A DNA stretch of 64,000 nucleotides, taken from the NCBI RefSeq assembly GCF_011303555.1, contig NZ_CP049868.1, positions 3,782,001-3,846,000 of the forward strand, given 5' to 3'. The notes under the pieces are model-generated. The model saw only the letters and a program-made list of their open reading frames with translations, ran no database searches and was not told the origin of the DNA. The translations under genes were made by a program, and so were the position numbers. Below are positions 28,315 through 37,655 of this stretch, piece by piece; position 1 is the stretch's first letter; every line of letters begins with the position of its first letter. Source of the stretch: Pedobacter sp. HDW13 (GTDB taxonomy: Bacteria; Bacteroidota; Bacteroidia; Sphingobacteriales; Sphingobacteriaceae).

Positions 28315-31300
28315 ATGAAATTAAAATATCAAATATCGTCCCTGATATATATCCTGCTGCCTTGCCTGTCTATTTTTTTTATGTGCAGCCCGAGCACTTG
28401 TGTCGCCCAGCAGCGAATTTCCGGTAAAGTGTCTGGCTCTAATGGTGATGGTGTTGCTGCTGTACGCGTCAGGATTGTAGGCGCTTCACCTGGCGTTTCC
28501 CTTACAGCAGCTGATGGCAGTTTTACAATCAGCTGCGCTGCGGGAGATACGCTTATTTTTAGCCACATTTCTTATCAGCTATTAAAACTTCCCGCTTCCT
28601 TATCCATGCAGGTTAGGTTAGTACCACTTGAGCAGCAGTTAGACGAAGTAACCGTTTCGACAGGCTATCAGCGCCTGACTAGGGAACGTGCCACAGGGTC
28701 TTTTACTTTGATAGCAGAGAAGCAGTTGAACACCCAAGTGAGTACTTCGGTACTCTCCCGGCTGGAAGCAGTTACTAGCGGACTTGTGATCGATAGGACT
28801 ACCAATAGCCAGGGTAATTTTACTATCCGGGGGCTCAGCTCAATATCTGGGCCTAGAAGTCCACTTATTGTGTTGGACAATTTCCCTTATGAAGGGGACT
28901 TAAATAACACAAGTCCCAATGACGTGGAAAGTATCACAATGCTTAAAGACGCAGCAGCTGCATCCATCTGGGGTACCCGGGCCGGGAACGGAGTGATTGT
29001 CATCACTACCAAAAAAGGAAAAATGAATTCACCGCTTTCCATTAATCTATCCGCGGCCGCAACGCTGGTAAAGCAGCCAGACTTATATCAGCTGAAAGTG
29101 ATTAGCACCCCTGACTACATTAATCAGGAGATACTCCAGTATTCCAGGGGTGCCTATGCGTCCGATCTTTCCTCTCCCGAGCACCCTGCGCTTAGTCCGG
29201 TGGTTGAAATCCTGACCAGTAATTTAAGTGAGACAGAAAAAAATGCGCAGATCAATGCATTAAAAGGAATTGATGTACGCGATGAATTTGAACGCTACCT
29301 TTACCGCAGGGGAATTAACCAGCAGTACAATTTAAGCCTTGATGGGGGATCAAGCAAGTTCTCCTGGCGCAGCTCCGTAAGTTTTGATGAGAGTACTGGC
29401 GTGCTTTCCGAAAAGTTCCGGCGTACCGCCCTGGGCTTTTCAGCACGGGCAATCCTTACTAAAGGTGTTGAATTATCCTTTGGCTTGCGTTATACCCAGA
29501 GTTCAACTGGGTCAGGGGCCCCAGGTTATGGCGATATTCTCTTCCGTGGCAATGTGCTCTATCCTTATGCCCGCTTTAGGGATGACAGTGGAAATGACCT
29601 TCCCATCATCCGGGATATTAGCAGTTCTTACCTCTCGCAGCTCGGAGGGGGAAGGCTACTGGACTGGAAGTATTACCCTTTGCAGGATTACCTTCAGGAT
29701 ACCAGTACCGGGCTGCTTCAGGATATCTTGCCCAATGCCTCTCTAAAGGTTAATCTTTTTAAAGGACTTTCTGCTGAGCTTCGCTATCAGTATGAGCGGC
29801 AAAGCCAGGCTACTAATCACCTTTCCACAGTGGAGAGTTATGCTGCCCGTTCCCTGATCAATTCCTTTACGCAGCTTCCTTCCTCAGGCCCTCCAGTACT
29901 AAAAGTGCCAATCGGTGGGATTTTATCCCGCAGTGGCTCTGAACTTGAATCAACAGCGGCAAGAGGTCAGCTAGATTACCAGAACAGTTTTGGGCAATTC
30001 TCGCTCTCTGCGATCGCTGGGACTGAAATCAGAACATTAAGGTCTTCGGCCCTAGGAAGTAGGGTTTATGGTTATGATCCATCGAACTTAAGTTCAGTGG
30101 CAGTAGATTATACCACCTTTTTTCCTGATCTGGTGACTGGGTTTGAAACCCGCATCCCTCAAGGCGTTTCAGCATCAGAGAAAATCAACAGATATATTTC
30201 GGGCTTTACCAGCGCTGCGCTAACATTTAAATCCCGCTATACCCTTTCCCTCAGCTCAAGGGCTGATGGATCGAACCTTTTTGGTGCCGCTGTAAAAGAC
30301 AAGTGGAAACCGCTTGCTTCAGCAGGGCTTGCCTGGACGATATCTTCGGAGCCTTTTTATAAAGGAAACCTTCCTGGATATCTCAAAGTAAGGGTGACTT
30401 ACGGCAAAAGCGGCAATGCAGATCCCAGCCAGACAGCAGTGACTACCATCCGTTATGGATCAGTATCCCCATATATCGGCAGTGCCTACGCGCAGCCTGA
30501 TAGGTATTATAATCCTGGGCTAAAGTGGGAAAAGGTTAGTGTGCTAAATATTGGGTTAGATTTTTCTGCACTTTCTTCCAGACTTTCGGGTAGCATCGAA
30601 TATTACCGCAAAGATGCATCAGACCTTTTTGTTCCTTACCCGATCGACTATACTACTGGGGTATCTACAACCGTGGTTCGCAATGCAGGCAGGATGCGAG
30701 GGAATGGGGTAGACTTGGTACTGCATTCAGCAAATATCAAAGGGACTTTTAACTGGGAAAGTGATTTAAATCTTTCTTATTACAGTGACCGGCTGAAAGC
30801 TTATTTTCTTAGCCCCGCATTGATTGATATCAGCAGTGCCAGGGTATCGGGCGTGGTCGGAAAACCCCTTTATGGGATTTATGGTTACAGCTGGGCAGGG
30901 CTTGATCCGGTAAATGGAGATCCTCTGGGAATACTAAAGGGAGTCCCAAGCAAAGATTATACAGCCTTAACGCAGGCCGTAGGCGACGACGGACCAAAAT
31001 ACTTTGGGTCGGCAACACCAGTGTTCTTTGGCTCACTGGGCAATACTTTTTCATATGGCAATTTTGCATTAAGCGTGCAACTCACTTTTAAGCTGGGTTA
31101 TTATTACCGTAGCCCTTCTATCAGCTATTCTTCGCTCAACGGTTACTCTCCTGGGCACTCGGATTTCGCGCTAAGATGGCAGAAGCCTGGCGATGAGCTT
31201 TATACCCATGTGCCCTCAGAGATTTATCCCAGCAATACTGCGAGGGATGCATTTTATCTGGGATCAGAAGTGCTAATTAAAAGAGGTGACCATATCAGGC

Positions 31301-31497
31301 TAAACTTTATTAATCTGGATTATAGTCTCCCGCTAAGACTGGCAAAAAAGGCAGGATTGGCCCGGGCATCTCTGTTTGCGAATGTAAGTAACCTAGGGCT
31401 GATCTGGAAGGCAGGAGATGAAGACCCGGAATATCTTGGAAATTCTTTGCTTAGTTATAACCGTAATTTTTCAATAGGCTTTAGGGCCGGATTTTAA
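28315..31497 (+). CDS. SusC-family TonB-dependent outer-membrane transporter
   Basis: This 1060-residue protein has a signal peptide with a hydrophobic core (SLIYILLPCLSIFF), a carboxypeptidase-regulatory-like domain (about residues 33-100; ISGKVSGSNGDGVAAV) and a plug domain (about 115-225; STGYQRL, IRGLSSISGPRSPLIVLDN, DAAAASIWGTRAGNGVIVITTK). A beta-barrel follows to the C-terminus. It pairs with the SusD gene 11 bases downstream to import an oligomer across the outer membrane, powered by TonB. The substrate is unknown; the TlpA partner and lack of glycosidases next to it argue for a peptide or cofactor rather than a glycan. It is uninterrupted and of usual length. Confidence 0.92.
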   Translation: MKLKYQISSLIYILLPCLSIFFMCSPSTCVAQQRISGKVSGSNGDGVAAVRVRIVGASPGVSLTAADGSFTISCAAGDTLIFSHISYQLLKLPASLSMQVRLVPLEQQLDEVTVSTGYQRLTRERATGSFTLIAEKQLNTQVSTSVLSRLEAVTSGLVIDRTTNSQGNFTIRGLSSISGPRSPLIVLDNFPYEGDLNNTSPNDVESITMLKDAAAASIWGTRAGNGVIVITTKKGKMNSPLSINLSAAATLVKQPDLYQLKVISTPDYINQEILQYSRGAYASDLSSPEHPALSPVVEILTSNLSETEKNAQINALKGIDVRDEFERYLYRRGINQQYNLSLDGGSSKFSWRSSVSFDESTGVLSEKFRRTALGFSARAILTKGVELSFGLRYTQSSTGSGAPGYGDILFRGNVLYPYARFRDDSGNDLPIIRDISSSYLSQLGGGRLLDWKYYPLQDYLQDTSTGLLQDILPNASLKVNLFKGLSAELRYQYERQSQATNHLSTVESYAARSLINSFTQLPSSGPPVLKVPIGGILSRSGSELESTAARGQLDYQNSFGQFSLSAIAGTEIRTLRSSALGSRVYGYDPSNLSSVAVDYTTFFPDLVTGFETRIPQGVSASEKINRYISGFTSAALTFKSRYTLSLSSRADGSNLFGAAVKDKWKPLASAGLAWTISSEPFYKGNLPGYLKVRVTYGKSGNADPSQTAVTTIRYGSVSPYIGSAYAQPDRYYNPGLKWEKVSVLNIGLDFSALSSRLSGSIEYYRKDASDLFVPYPIDYTTGVSTTVVRNAGRMRGNGVDLVLHSANIKGTFNWESDLNLSYYSDRLKAYFLSPALIDISSARVSGVVGKPLYGIYGYSWAGLDPVNGDPLGILKGVPSKDYTALTQAVGDDGPKYFGSATPVFFGSLGNTFSYGNFALSVQLTFKLGYYYRSPSISYSSLNGYSPGHSDFALRWQKPGDELYTHVPSEIYPSNTARDAFYLGSEVLIKRGDHIRLNFINLDYSLPLRLAKKAGLARASLFANVSNLGLIWKAGDEDPEYLGNSLLSYNRNFSIGFRAGF

Positions 31498-31508
31498 AGC
31501 ATGCAATA

Positions 31509-32879
31509 ATGAAAACGAGAAAAAATATAACAATAGTGATGGTGGCTATACTAGCCATTACCACTATACCAGGGCTGATGTCCTGTAAAAAGCTGCTGGA
31601 GGACAAGCCTGACAGCAGCCTTTCTCTGGTAACAAGCCTGAAAGATATGCAGGCATTAATGGATTATTACCCAACCGTAAATTTCAGGGAAGCAGGTTCG
31701 GGTGAGGCTAGCAGCGATGATTATTTCTTGACCTCCGCTGACTGGGCGGCAAGGACAGAGCAGGAGCGAAGGCTTTATCTCTGGGAAGCAGATAATATCT
31801 TTGCCCCGGTATCAAATCCCTGGCGCGATACCTTTCAACCTGTATTTTTAGCCAATACTGTGCTTCAGTCACTGGAAGCTAGCAGCAAGGATGCCTTAGG
31901 TGCAGGCTATGAGGATATCAAAGGACAGGCGTTATTTATCCGGGCGAAATGTTATCTTCAGGCTGTAGCCATTTGGTGCCTTGCTTATGATTCTGCTACT
32001 GCAGAAAGTACCCTTGGGCTTCCTTTAAGGTTAGATCCAGACTACAATACCCCATCGGTTAGATCTAGTTTAGCGCAGACTTTTGTACAGATTGAGAACG
32101 ATTTACTTGAAGCGGCAAGATTACTGCCTGAAAAGCCACTGCATGTTATGCGGGGATCGAAAGGGGCTGCTTATGGCCTGCTCTCTAGGCTATACCTATA
32201 TATGGGGCGTTATGCCTTAGCAGGGGAATATGCATCAAAGGGACTCGCTCTCAATAGCACTTTGATCGATTACAATAGCCTTTCTACCACTGCCAATTTT
32301 CCCTTAGTGCAGTTTAACCCCGAAGTAATCTATGCCAGCCACTTTTCAACGCCGGCGCAGTTAACCCAGGCCAGGGCCAGAATTTCTGATGGCCTGCTAT
32401 CCCTTTACCCAATAGAGGATCTCAGGCGTAGCATTTTCTTTAAGGCAGGGACATCAGCCTCCACCATCTTTAAAGGAAGTTACGAAGGGTCAGCGTCGCT
32501 GTTTTGCGGGGTGGCTACAGATGAGCTACTGTTGAACTTAGCTGAAGCTAAAGCCAGGGAAGGGAATGCTTCTGAGGCGCTTACCTGGCTAAACAATCTT
32601 CGTATTAAACGGATCAAAAAAGCAAACTATGTGCCCTTAAGTGGCCTTGACGCGTCAGTTACACTCGAACAGGTGCTACTTGAAAGAAGGCGTGAACTGG
32701 TATTTAGGGGGATAAGGTGGATGGATATTAAGCGGCTAAACAAGGAAGGGAGAACAATTACGCTAAAGCGCACCCTGGATGGAAAAGAATATATGCTTGC
32801 GCCAAATGATCCGCGGTTTGCTTTAGCGATCCCGGAAGATGTTATTCGGCTTTCAGGGATGCAGCAGAATCCAAGATAG
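31509..32879 (+). CDS. SusD-family surface lipoprotein (RagB/SusD)
   Basis: The 456-residue product begins with a lipoprotein signal ending at Cys26 (PGLMSCKK). It contains SusD features: TPR-like helices (FIRAKCYLQAVAIW, LLSRLYLYMGRY) and the C-terminal ELVFRGIRWMDIKRLNKEG segment typical of RagB/SusD proteins. It forms the lid over the SusC barrel and binds substrate on the cell surface. It is translated from the same operon as the SusC gene. Confidence 0.92.
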   Translation: MKTRKNITIVMVAILAITTIPGLMSCKKLLEDKPDSSLSLVTSLKDMQALMDYYPTVNFREAGSGEASSDDYFLTSADWAARTEQERRLYLWEADNIFAPVSNPWRDTFQPVFLANTVLQSLEASSKDALGAGYEDIKGQALFIRAKCYLQAVAIWCLAYDSATAESTLGLPLRLDPDYNTPSVRSSLAQTFVQIENDLLEAARLLPEKPLHVMRGSKGAAYGLLSRLYLYMGRYALAGEYASKGLALNSTLIDYNSLSTTANFPLVQFNPEVIYASHFSTPAQLTQARARISDGLLSLYPIEDLRRSIFFKAGTSASTIFKGSYEGSASLFCGVATDELLLNLAEAKAREGNASEALTWLNNLRIKRIKKANYVPLSGLDASVTLEQVLLERRRELVFRGIRWMDIKRLNKEGRTITLKRTLDGKEYMLAPNDPRFALAIPEDVIRLSGMQQNPR

Positions 32880-32884
32880 GAGGT

Positions 32885-32922
32885 GAAAAAAGAGCTGCCT
32901 TGGAGACAGGCAGCTCTCAAAG
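32885..32922. terminator. Terminator between convergent SusD and DUF6520 genes
   Basis: A 10-bp perfect stem (agagctgcct / aggcagctct) with a 7-base loop. Read on the minus strand it is followed by TTTTTT, so it is a canonical intrinsic terminator for the DUF6520 gene. It may also stop the SusCD transcript. Confidence 0.8.
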
Positions 32923-32928
32923 CTTAGC

Positions 32929-33279
32929 TTAAGGATTGATTTCCTTACGGCTTATTGCTGCATCAGCGATATCCTGGGTAGTAGAGAAACCCGCTAAGTA
33001 GGTTTCTAGTTCTGGTCTGGTGTCGATAGACTCATCCACTTCTAAAACACATGGAAGGGGATGCGGATCATCATCACAGCCAGTAGCCGAAGGAGAGCCG
33101 ACCATACTGTACTGGTTTTCATCAAAAACCAAGCTTTGACTGTTTGCATTATATTTCCAGTAAACAGTAGTGCGTTTTTTTGCTGCAGTTGACTGGTTTG
33201 AAATGGTAAAGGCGCTAGCGCCTAAAATAAGTACCATGGCAGCTGCGCCAAGGATACTTTTTGTATTGAAGATATTCAT
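32929..33279 (-). CDS. DUF6520-like small exported protein
   Basis: The 116-residue product starts with MNIFNTKSILGAAAMVLILGASAF, a signal peptide characteristic of the DUF6520 family, followed by a short mature part with YWKYN and a Cys pair (TGCDDDPHPLPC). Such proteins regularly accompany TlpA-SusCD clusters in Sphingobacteriaceae. The role is unknown; secreted small proteins here could be substrates or signals for the transport system. The start at 33279 is chosen because the longer frame would place the signal peptide internally. Confidence 0.75.
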   Translation of the reverse strand: MNIFNTKSILGAAAMVLILGASAFTISNQSTAAKKRTTVYWKYNANSQSLVFDENQYSMVGSPSATGCDDDPHPLPCVLEVDESIDTRPELETYLAGFSTTQDIADAAISRKEINP

Positions 33280-33594
33280 GTTAATGTTCTTTGAATGAAA
33301 TAAATTGTTGCATTGTCTTTGAGGCAGACCTGCCGAGAAAGCCTTGGATATAACCTTCTCCTTTAGCTCGCTTATAGGCATCGCCGGAATAATGCAGATC
33401 TCAATGGGAACAGCCGCCGGAAGGAGGGAACTTGAGCGTCGTTCGTAAAGGATTGCGTTTTTTCGGATTCCATTAGCTGATTTTGAGGTTAATGGAATAA
33501 AGTTCAGTAGGTTTTTATAGCTGGATGATACCCAAATGTTACTAAATGAGGCCGCAGAGTGAAAGATGGGCGGACAGAAGTCACCTTTTACGCA
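33280..33594. other. Intergenic region upstream of the DUF6520 gene
   Basis: About 315 bases without a recognisable gene or hairpin. It must contain the promoter of the minus-strand DUF6520 gene, but no confident -33/-7 pair was found. Confidence 0.4.
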
Positions 33595-34161
33595 TTATCG
33601 CCTGATTCTGCTTAAAGTTCTGTTATCAATCCCTAGATAACTTGCAATATGCTGTAACTGACTTGATTTTGCGATAGTGGGATATTTGCGGATAAAATCA
33701 GCATAGGCCTGACTGGCCTTGGCATTTTGAAGCATGAAGCTATGGTAGAGCATTCGCTGGATTTCTGAGCCGTGGAGTAGTTCAATGATGGTGCTGAATT
33801 CCCTAAAGTTGTGGTAGAGATTGTAGAGGTGCCTTTGATCAAAGCCTAATATGGTCACTTCATCAATCGCGTGTAAGAAAGTAGGCAGGTCTAGTGCCTT
33901 CAAATAATGCGACGGAAAAAAGAATGTTCCTTCAGGGAAAAAATGCAAGGTATACTCTTTTCGTTCCTCCTCATCTAGCGCAAATAGTCTCAGGCTTCCA
34001 TACTGGATGAAAAGTAGTGGCTGTTCAATGAAGTTTGCTGTTGATCGGACTAGCCCACAGGATAAATGCTGCTCTTTAAGTATGTAATCGAGATAGGCCT
34101 TAAGACCTGCACTAATGGGATGATAGTTAGAAAGGGTTTCGAAGATTTTTTCTTTTTCCAT
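33595..34161 (-). CDS. Crp/Fnr-type transcriptional regulator
   Basis: This 188-residue protein has an N-terminal cNMP-binding-like beta-roll (LLFIQYGSLRLF, FFPEGTFFFPSHY) and a C-terminal helix-turn-helix (SSQLQHIASYLGIDNRTLSRIRR). The family acts as homodimeric DNA-binding sensors. The phosphate-binding cassette of true cAMP receptors is not obvious. It stands next to the TlpA-SusCD-DUF6520 cluster, a frequent neighbourhood in this lineage, so it probably regulates that cluster. The start ATG at 34161 is the only good one. Confidence 0.8.
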   Translation of the reverse strand: MEKEKIFETLSNYHPISAGLKAYLDYILKEQHLSCGLVRSTANFIEQPLLFIQYGSLRLFALDEEERKEYTLHFFPEGTFFFPSHYLKALDLPTFLHAIDEVTILGFDQRHLYNLYHNFREFSTIIELLHGSEIQRMLYHSFMLQNAKASQAYADFIRKYPTIAKSSQLQHIASYLGIDNRTLSRIRR

Positions 34162-34262
34162 AACAGTTGTTTTCGGGTAAAGAAAAAGTATTTCGAAGGC
34201 TTGTCAAGTGGCTGGGAGGGTAACCCTAAGCAACTACTACAAGATAATTTTTTTGGAGCTTT

Positions 34263-34517
34263 CTAATCGAAGCCTTCACTAAAGAATTCTTCCATAGAAA
34301 TGCCAAAGGCGCGAACAATTTTTTTTAGGCTGCTATAGCGCAAATCTTCGCCACGCTCATAGCGGCCGTATTGTGAACGGGGAATTTCATGCTTATAAGC
34401 AAAGTATTCATAGTTACTATAACCCGCTTTGATCCGCAGAGATTTGATGCGATCTCCGAGCTGTTTTAGCTCTGCTGTCCGTTCATCGCCCCGCTTTTCT
34501 TTTTCACCATTTGCCAT
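34263..34517 (-). CDS. XRE-family regulator, ICE-associated type
   Basis: The 84-residue protein MANGEKEKRGDERT... has a helix-turn-helix with LGDRIKSLRIKAGYSNYEYF, EIPRSQYGRYERGEDL and ends FFSEGFD. The type is common in Bacteroidota conjugative elements. The ATG at 34517 is preferred over a longer frame starting at 34556. It is divergent from the next gene, with 132 bases between them. Confidence 0.8.
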   Translation of the reverse strand: MANGEKEKRGDERTAELKQLGDRIKSLRIKAGYSNYEYFAYKHEIPRSQYGRYERGEDLRYSSLKKIVRAFGISMEEFFSEGFD

Positions 34518-34649
34518 GGGGTAAAATAAAGCAATGGTAATGTCTAATATTACCACTTAATAGTTACCATTTATTAGTGTCTTTTTAATTTTTTATGTAA
34601 TTTAAACCCTTGCCAGTCGCCCTTTTACGCTGGCTGATGCTCACGAATA

Positions 34650-34880
34650 ATGGAATTAAATAGATCCGAACACGAAAATGTTTTCCTTTCAACTCCAATA
34701 GAACAACTAGCGGTTACCGAAGTCTTTAAGCTTCGCTCAAAACTGATGGGCTTTTCGACGATATCTCAAATTTTGGATACTGATATGAAACTGATAAGTC
34801 AAAAAGAAGATTATTCGGAAAGATGGTATTTTGAGTTGGTTAGTTTACTTGATAGAAATAAGCTCCTGCATTTAATCTAG
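34650..34880 (+). CDS. Small RNA polymerase alphaCTD-like protein
   Basis: The 76 residues contain STPIEQLAVTEVFKLRSKLMGF followed by ISQIL and a helix ending in LLDRNKLLHLI. The layout (PIEQL, then two helices, then a helix-hairpin-helix-like end) resembles the C-terminal domain of RNA polymerase alpha, without the N-terminal assembly domains. Stand-alone versions occur in Bacteroidota mobile elements, possibly modulating transcription. The similarity is by eye and modest, and the Gly-Lys loop of alphaCTD is missing. Confidence 0.5.
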   Translation: MELNRSEHENVFLSTPIEQLAVTEVFKLRSKLMGFSTISQILDTDMKLISQKEDYSERWYFELVSLLDRNKLLHLI

Positions 34881-35024
34881 ACATTATAGAGAATGAAAAT
34901 GCGGAGATGTATGTTTTCAAATAAGATGAGGGTTACATTGAAAAATTTACTGGTCAGTTTTTAACTTTACCATGCCAGTAAGGGTTGAAAGCTACCAGGA
35001 TAAGCAGTTGTTCCCATATAACCT

Positions 35025-36170
35025 TTATTCTTTTCCCTGGGATATAGCAAGCATTTCTGAAAGCTTTTCGCTTACCTTGGTGATGTCCTGCTGGCTATGA
35101 GAGTAATAGGCATTTTTAAAGCTTTTTTCTGAGATATTTTCAATTTCAGCAGTGCTGTAGTGGCTGGTGGCATGCTGGCGGATCTGTTTAGGTCTAGTCT
35201 CAAGGATGATTCCGCACTCCACTTGCAGGTGGATAAAAAACGCCAGCTGCTTTACGCTTAAAGATACCATATAATCATCTTGGACAATTCCATTTGCTGA
35301 AAGACTGGATGCTATCCCTTCAATCTCGCGCAGGTAGCAAAGTTCAGCTTCGACAAATTTTAGCAGCGATTCTTTTATTGGTGGTAAGTCTATGCGTAGC
35401 GAGCTTGAAAGACACAGCGAGAGACTTATCAGTTCTTTTTTATCCCGCGAGAGTAATTCAAATTGATCTCTTAGCGAGCCAGCAGTATCCAGTCTGCTTA
35501 GAATAATCTCACAGCAGGTTTTGTGGAATAGGGGAGAATTCAGGTTGCATTCTATCAGTAAATTAACCAAATCTTTCCAGCTGCGTATTTTTCCAATTTC
35601 GTTTTCTCTGTTTAGGATATCTAAAACAGCCATTAAATAATCCAGCTGATAAAAGCAGACTGCTCTTTTTAGATTTTCCCTAAAATGAAATAGACTATTC
35701 AGTACGCTATGAAGCTTGTCATCTGGACTAATGCGCTGAGAGAGTGCTAGCAATGATGATATTTTATTTTCATTTGAGTTGGTAAAATCATTCAATAAAG
35801 CTTGGGGTACTTGCAAGGATTTATCCCAGAACTTTGGAAAGTGGATCTCTAAATTAAAAATCAAACCTCGGATAATATTAACGCACTCAGTCAGAAAGGG
35901 TAATTCTGCTTCTTTAGATGGACTAATGGGATTTTCCATTTTTAGATGTATCCCCTGGTAGATCAATAGCAGATCGTTCTGATGCTGGGAAAAACCGATT
36001 TGCAGGTTTTCAGGAACGCTGCTACCCAAGCAGTGCTGCAGTGATAGTAATACCCGCCCGCATTCATCTTCCAGTTCAACCAAGATTGATTTTTGTTTCT
36101 CTTTAGTTAGCGGTAAACCGGTACTAATGTTTTTATAAAGGCTATTGATGTAGTCAAGTTGATAATTCAT
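35025..36170 (-). CDS. ICE-associated protein of unknown function
   Basis: About 381 residues, almost entirely alpha-helical, with no signal peptide or recognised catalytic motif. The last 80 residues (SLSVKQLAFFIHLQVECGII, SEKSFKNAYY) resemble a short helical domain seen at the C-terminus of several Bacteroidota conjugative-element proteins. It sits divergently in front of RteC, so a regulatory role is plausible but unproven. The ATG at 36170 begins MNYQLDYINSLY; the longer frame up to 36299 adds a basic, non-conserved-looking leader and is less likely. Confidence 0.55.
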   Translation of the reverse strand: MNYQLDYINSLYKNISTGLPLTKEKQKSILVELEDECGRVLLSLQHCLGSSVPENLQIGFSQHQNDLLLIYQGIHLKMENPISPSKEAELPFLTECVNIIRGLIFNLEIHFPKFWDKSLQVPQALLNDFTNSNENKISSLLALSQRISPDDKLHSVLNSLFHFRENLKRAVCFYQLDYLMAVLDILNRENEIGKIRSWKDLVNLLIECNLNSPLFHKTCCEIILSRLDTAGSLRDQFELLSRDKKELISLSLCLSSSLRIDLPPIKESLLKFVEAELCYLREIEGIASSLSANGIVQDDYMVSLSVKQLAFFIHLQVECGIILETRPKQIRQHATSHYSTAEIENISEKSFKNAYYSHSQQDITKVSEKLSEMLAISQGKE

Positions 36171-36626
36171 AAGGCTGAAGCGTAAAGAGATTAAAAATAA
36201 TCTACCAGAGTTGGAAATCCTTTTTTTTCGGACAAGAGGTGTTTTGACTGATGCGTAAACAGCTTTGACTTGTTTAAAGCGAATAAACGCGGTATCCAAA
36301 TTTAGGTTTAACCAAACTCCCAGGGATAGACATTCATATCTCTGCTAAGATTTATCATAGGTGGCGATGCATCAACAGATTTAGCATAATTGTAAATCCT
36401 TCTTCAAGAATAGCTTTGGTTAATGTGAATAGCCATTTAAGTATTGCAAAAGCATTTTGATTAAAGCTTTCTACTGGCTTGAGATAATAGCCATGGTGGA
36501 TAAAAAGAGGGGTTGCTCAAAGGGGAACCGCTCGGTAACTTGATGGATATAGCCCAAAAGATAAAATTTGTCTTAAGCTGAGCAGCTGCATTTTACTCTT
36601 GAGGCTGATGGCGTAATCTAACCTAA
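36171..36626. other. Divergent intergenic region upstream of rteC
   Basis: About 450 bases. A weak Bacteroidota-type promoter may lie at 36566-36600 (TTTG, then TACTCTTG 23 bases later) reading into rteC. No operator repeat or small gene was recognised. Confidence 0.35.
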
Positions 36627-37496
36627 ATGAAAAATATGATAAAAAAACTAAGTGCCGATTTATATCAGCAAATGAAAGCTGATCTTGATGATTTAAAAGG
36701 TAGCGCAATACCAAAAATCCAAATGCTAAAGGATGCGATTTTGATTGTGCAAAAATATTTGGATGAGTTAAAGGTTTTGGTAGATGCAAATCCCTTTCTT
36801 GGTGAGGAAGAAGAAATATGGTTTTTCAAAATCGAAAAACCCAGGTTTTACAGGTGGCTAATCTTTTATACTGAACTATTTGCAATCGATAGCACCAAGC
36901 CTATCATCGGAAAAGAAGAAATAAAGGAACACTACAATGATCAGATGCGATACATTAACCGTTTCTTTAGATCTCATGAGTTTCATTACCAGTATTTCAG
37001 GCTGGATAGCAACGAGCTTGACCGGTTATATTTTATCCGCGGAGCCTCGCCATTAAAAACAGAGATGAGTTTGGTACCAAGGGTAGATCCATCCTTTGGA
37101 ACAGGCCATGAGTTTCTTTTTTCAAATTTTAGAGCTTACGAAATGCTACAAAGATACTTGAGTGATCAGCTCACTTCTGATGTGGGGATTGGTTTGGAGA
37201 ACCAATCAAGTGAACAGAAAGGAAAGAAGTTTGCCTGGACAGGTGATCAAATTAATTTAATAGAAATGATTTATGGACTTTGGCTAACCGGACAGTTCAA
37301 CAATGGAAAAGCAGACCTATCCGATATAGTGGCTGTTTTACAAAATGTTTTTCAGGTGAATTTAGGCCAATATTTTAGAAGATTCTCTGAAATTAAGCAA
37401 CGTAAAGGAATGAGCAAAACTAGATTTTTGGATCAAATGCGTGATGCGCTGCAGAAGAAAATCTTTGATTGGGAGGGCGGGATAGCTAAAAAATAG
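36627..37496 (+). CDS. rteC: RteC-family regulator of element excision and transfer
   Basis: The protein of 289 residues is of normal length for RteC. Diagnostic segments are YRWLIFYTELFAID, YINRFFRSHEFHYQYFRL, WTGDQINLIEMIYGL and a C-terminal domain with FQVNLGQYFRRFSEIKQRKG and FLDQMRDALQKK. In CTnDOT, RteC activates excision genes downstream of the RteA/RteB pair. No rteA/rteB is present in this window, so control here may differ. It marks this region as part of a CTnDOT-like integrative conjugative element. Confidence 0.85.
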   Translation: MKNMIKKLSADLYQQMKADLDDLKGSAIPKIQMLKDAILIVQKYLDELKVLVDANPFLGEEEEIWFFKIEKPRFYRWLIFYTELFAIDSTKPIIGKEEIKEHYNDQMRYINRFFRSHEFHYQYFRLDSNELDRLYFIRGASPLKTEMSLVPRVDPSFGTGHEFLFSNFRAYEMLQRYLSDQLTSDVGIGLENQSSEQKGKKFAWTGDQINLIEMIYGLWLTGQFNNGKADLSDIVAVLQNVFQVNLGQYFRRFSEIKQRKGMSKTRFLDQMRDALQKKIFDWEGGIAKK

Positions 37497-37577
37497 GAAT
37501 AATTGATTTGAAGTAAATCTTAATAAATAGCTTCTACTTAGCCCGTTTTAGAAAATGAAACACCTATGGCTCATAAA

Positions 37578-37609
37578 AAAGGGATATGTTTTGACTAACA
37601 TATCCCTTT
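37578..37609. terminator. Terminator between convergent rteC and GH92 genes
   Basis: A 13-bp perfect stem (aaagggatatgtt / aacatatcccttt) with a 6-base loop. On the minus strand it is followed by a T run, terminating the GH92 transcript, and it can act in both directions. Confidence 0.8.
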
Positions 37610-37655
37610 CTCGACCTTGGCTTTGCTTTTACCTCGTCACTTGCTGCAAGCAAGC

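Noticed and set aside
28329-31069. Several open frames opposite the SusC gene
   Set aside because: They lie entirely within a full-length, motif-rich SusC reading frame and show no domain of their own.
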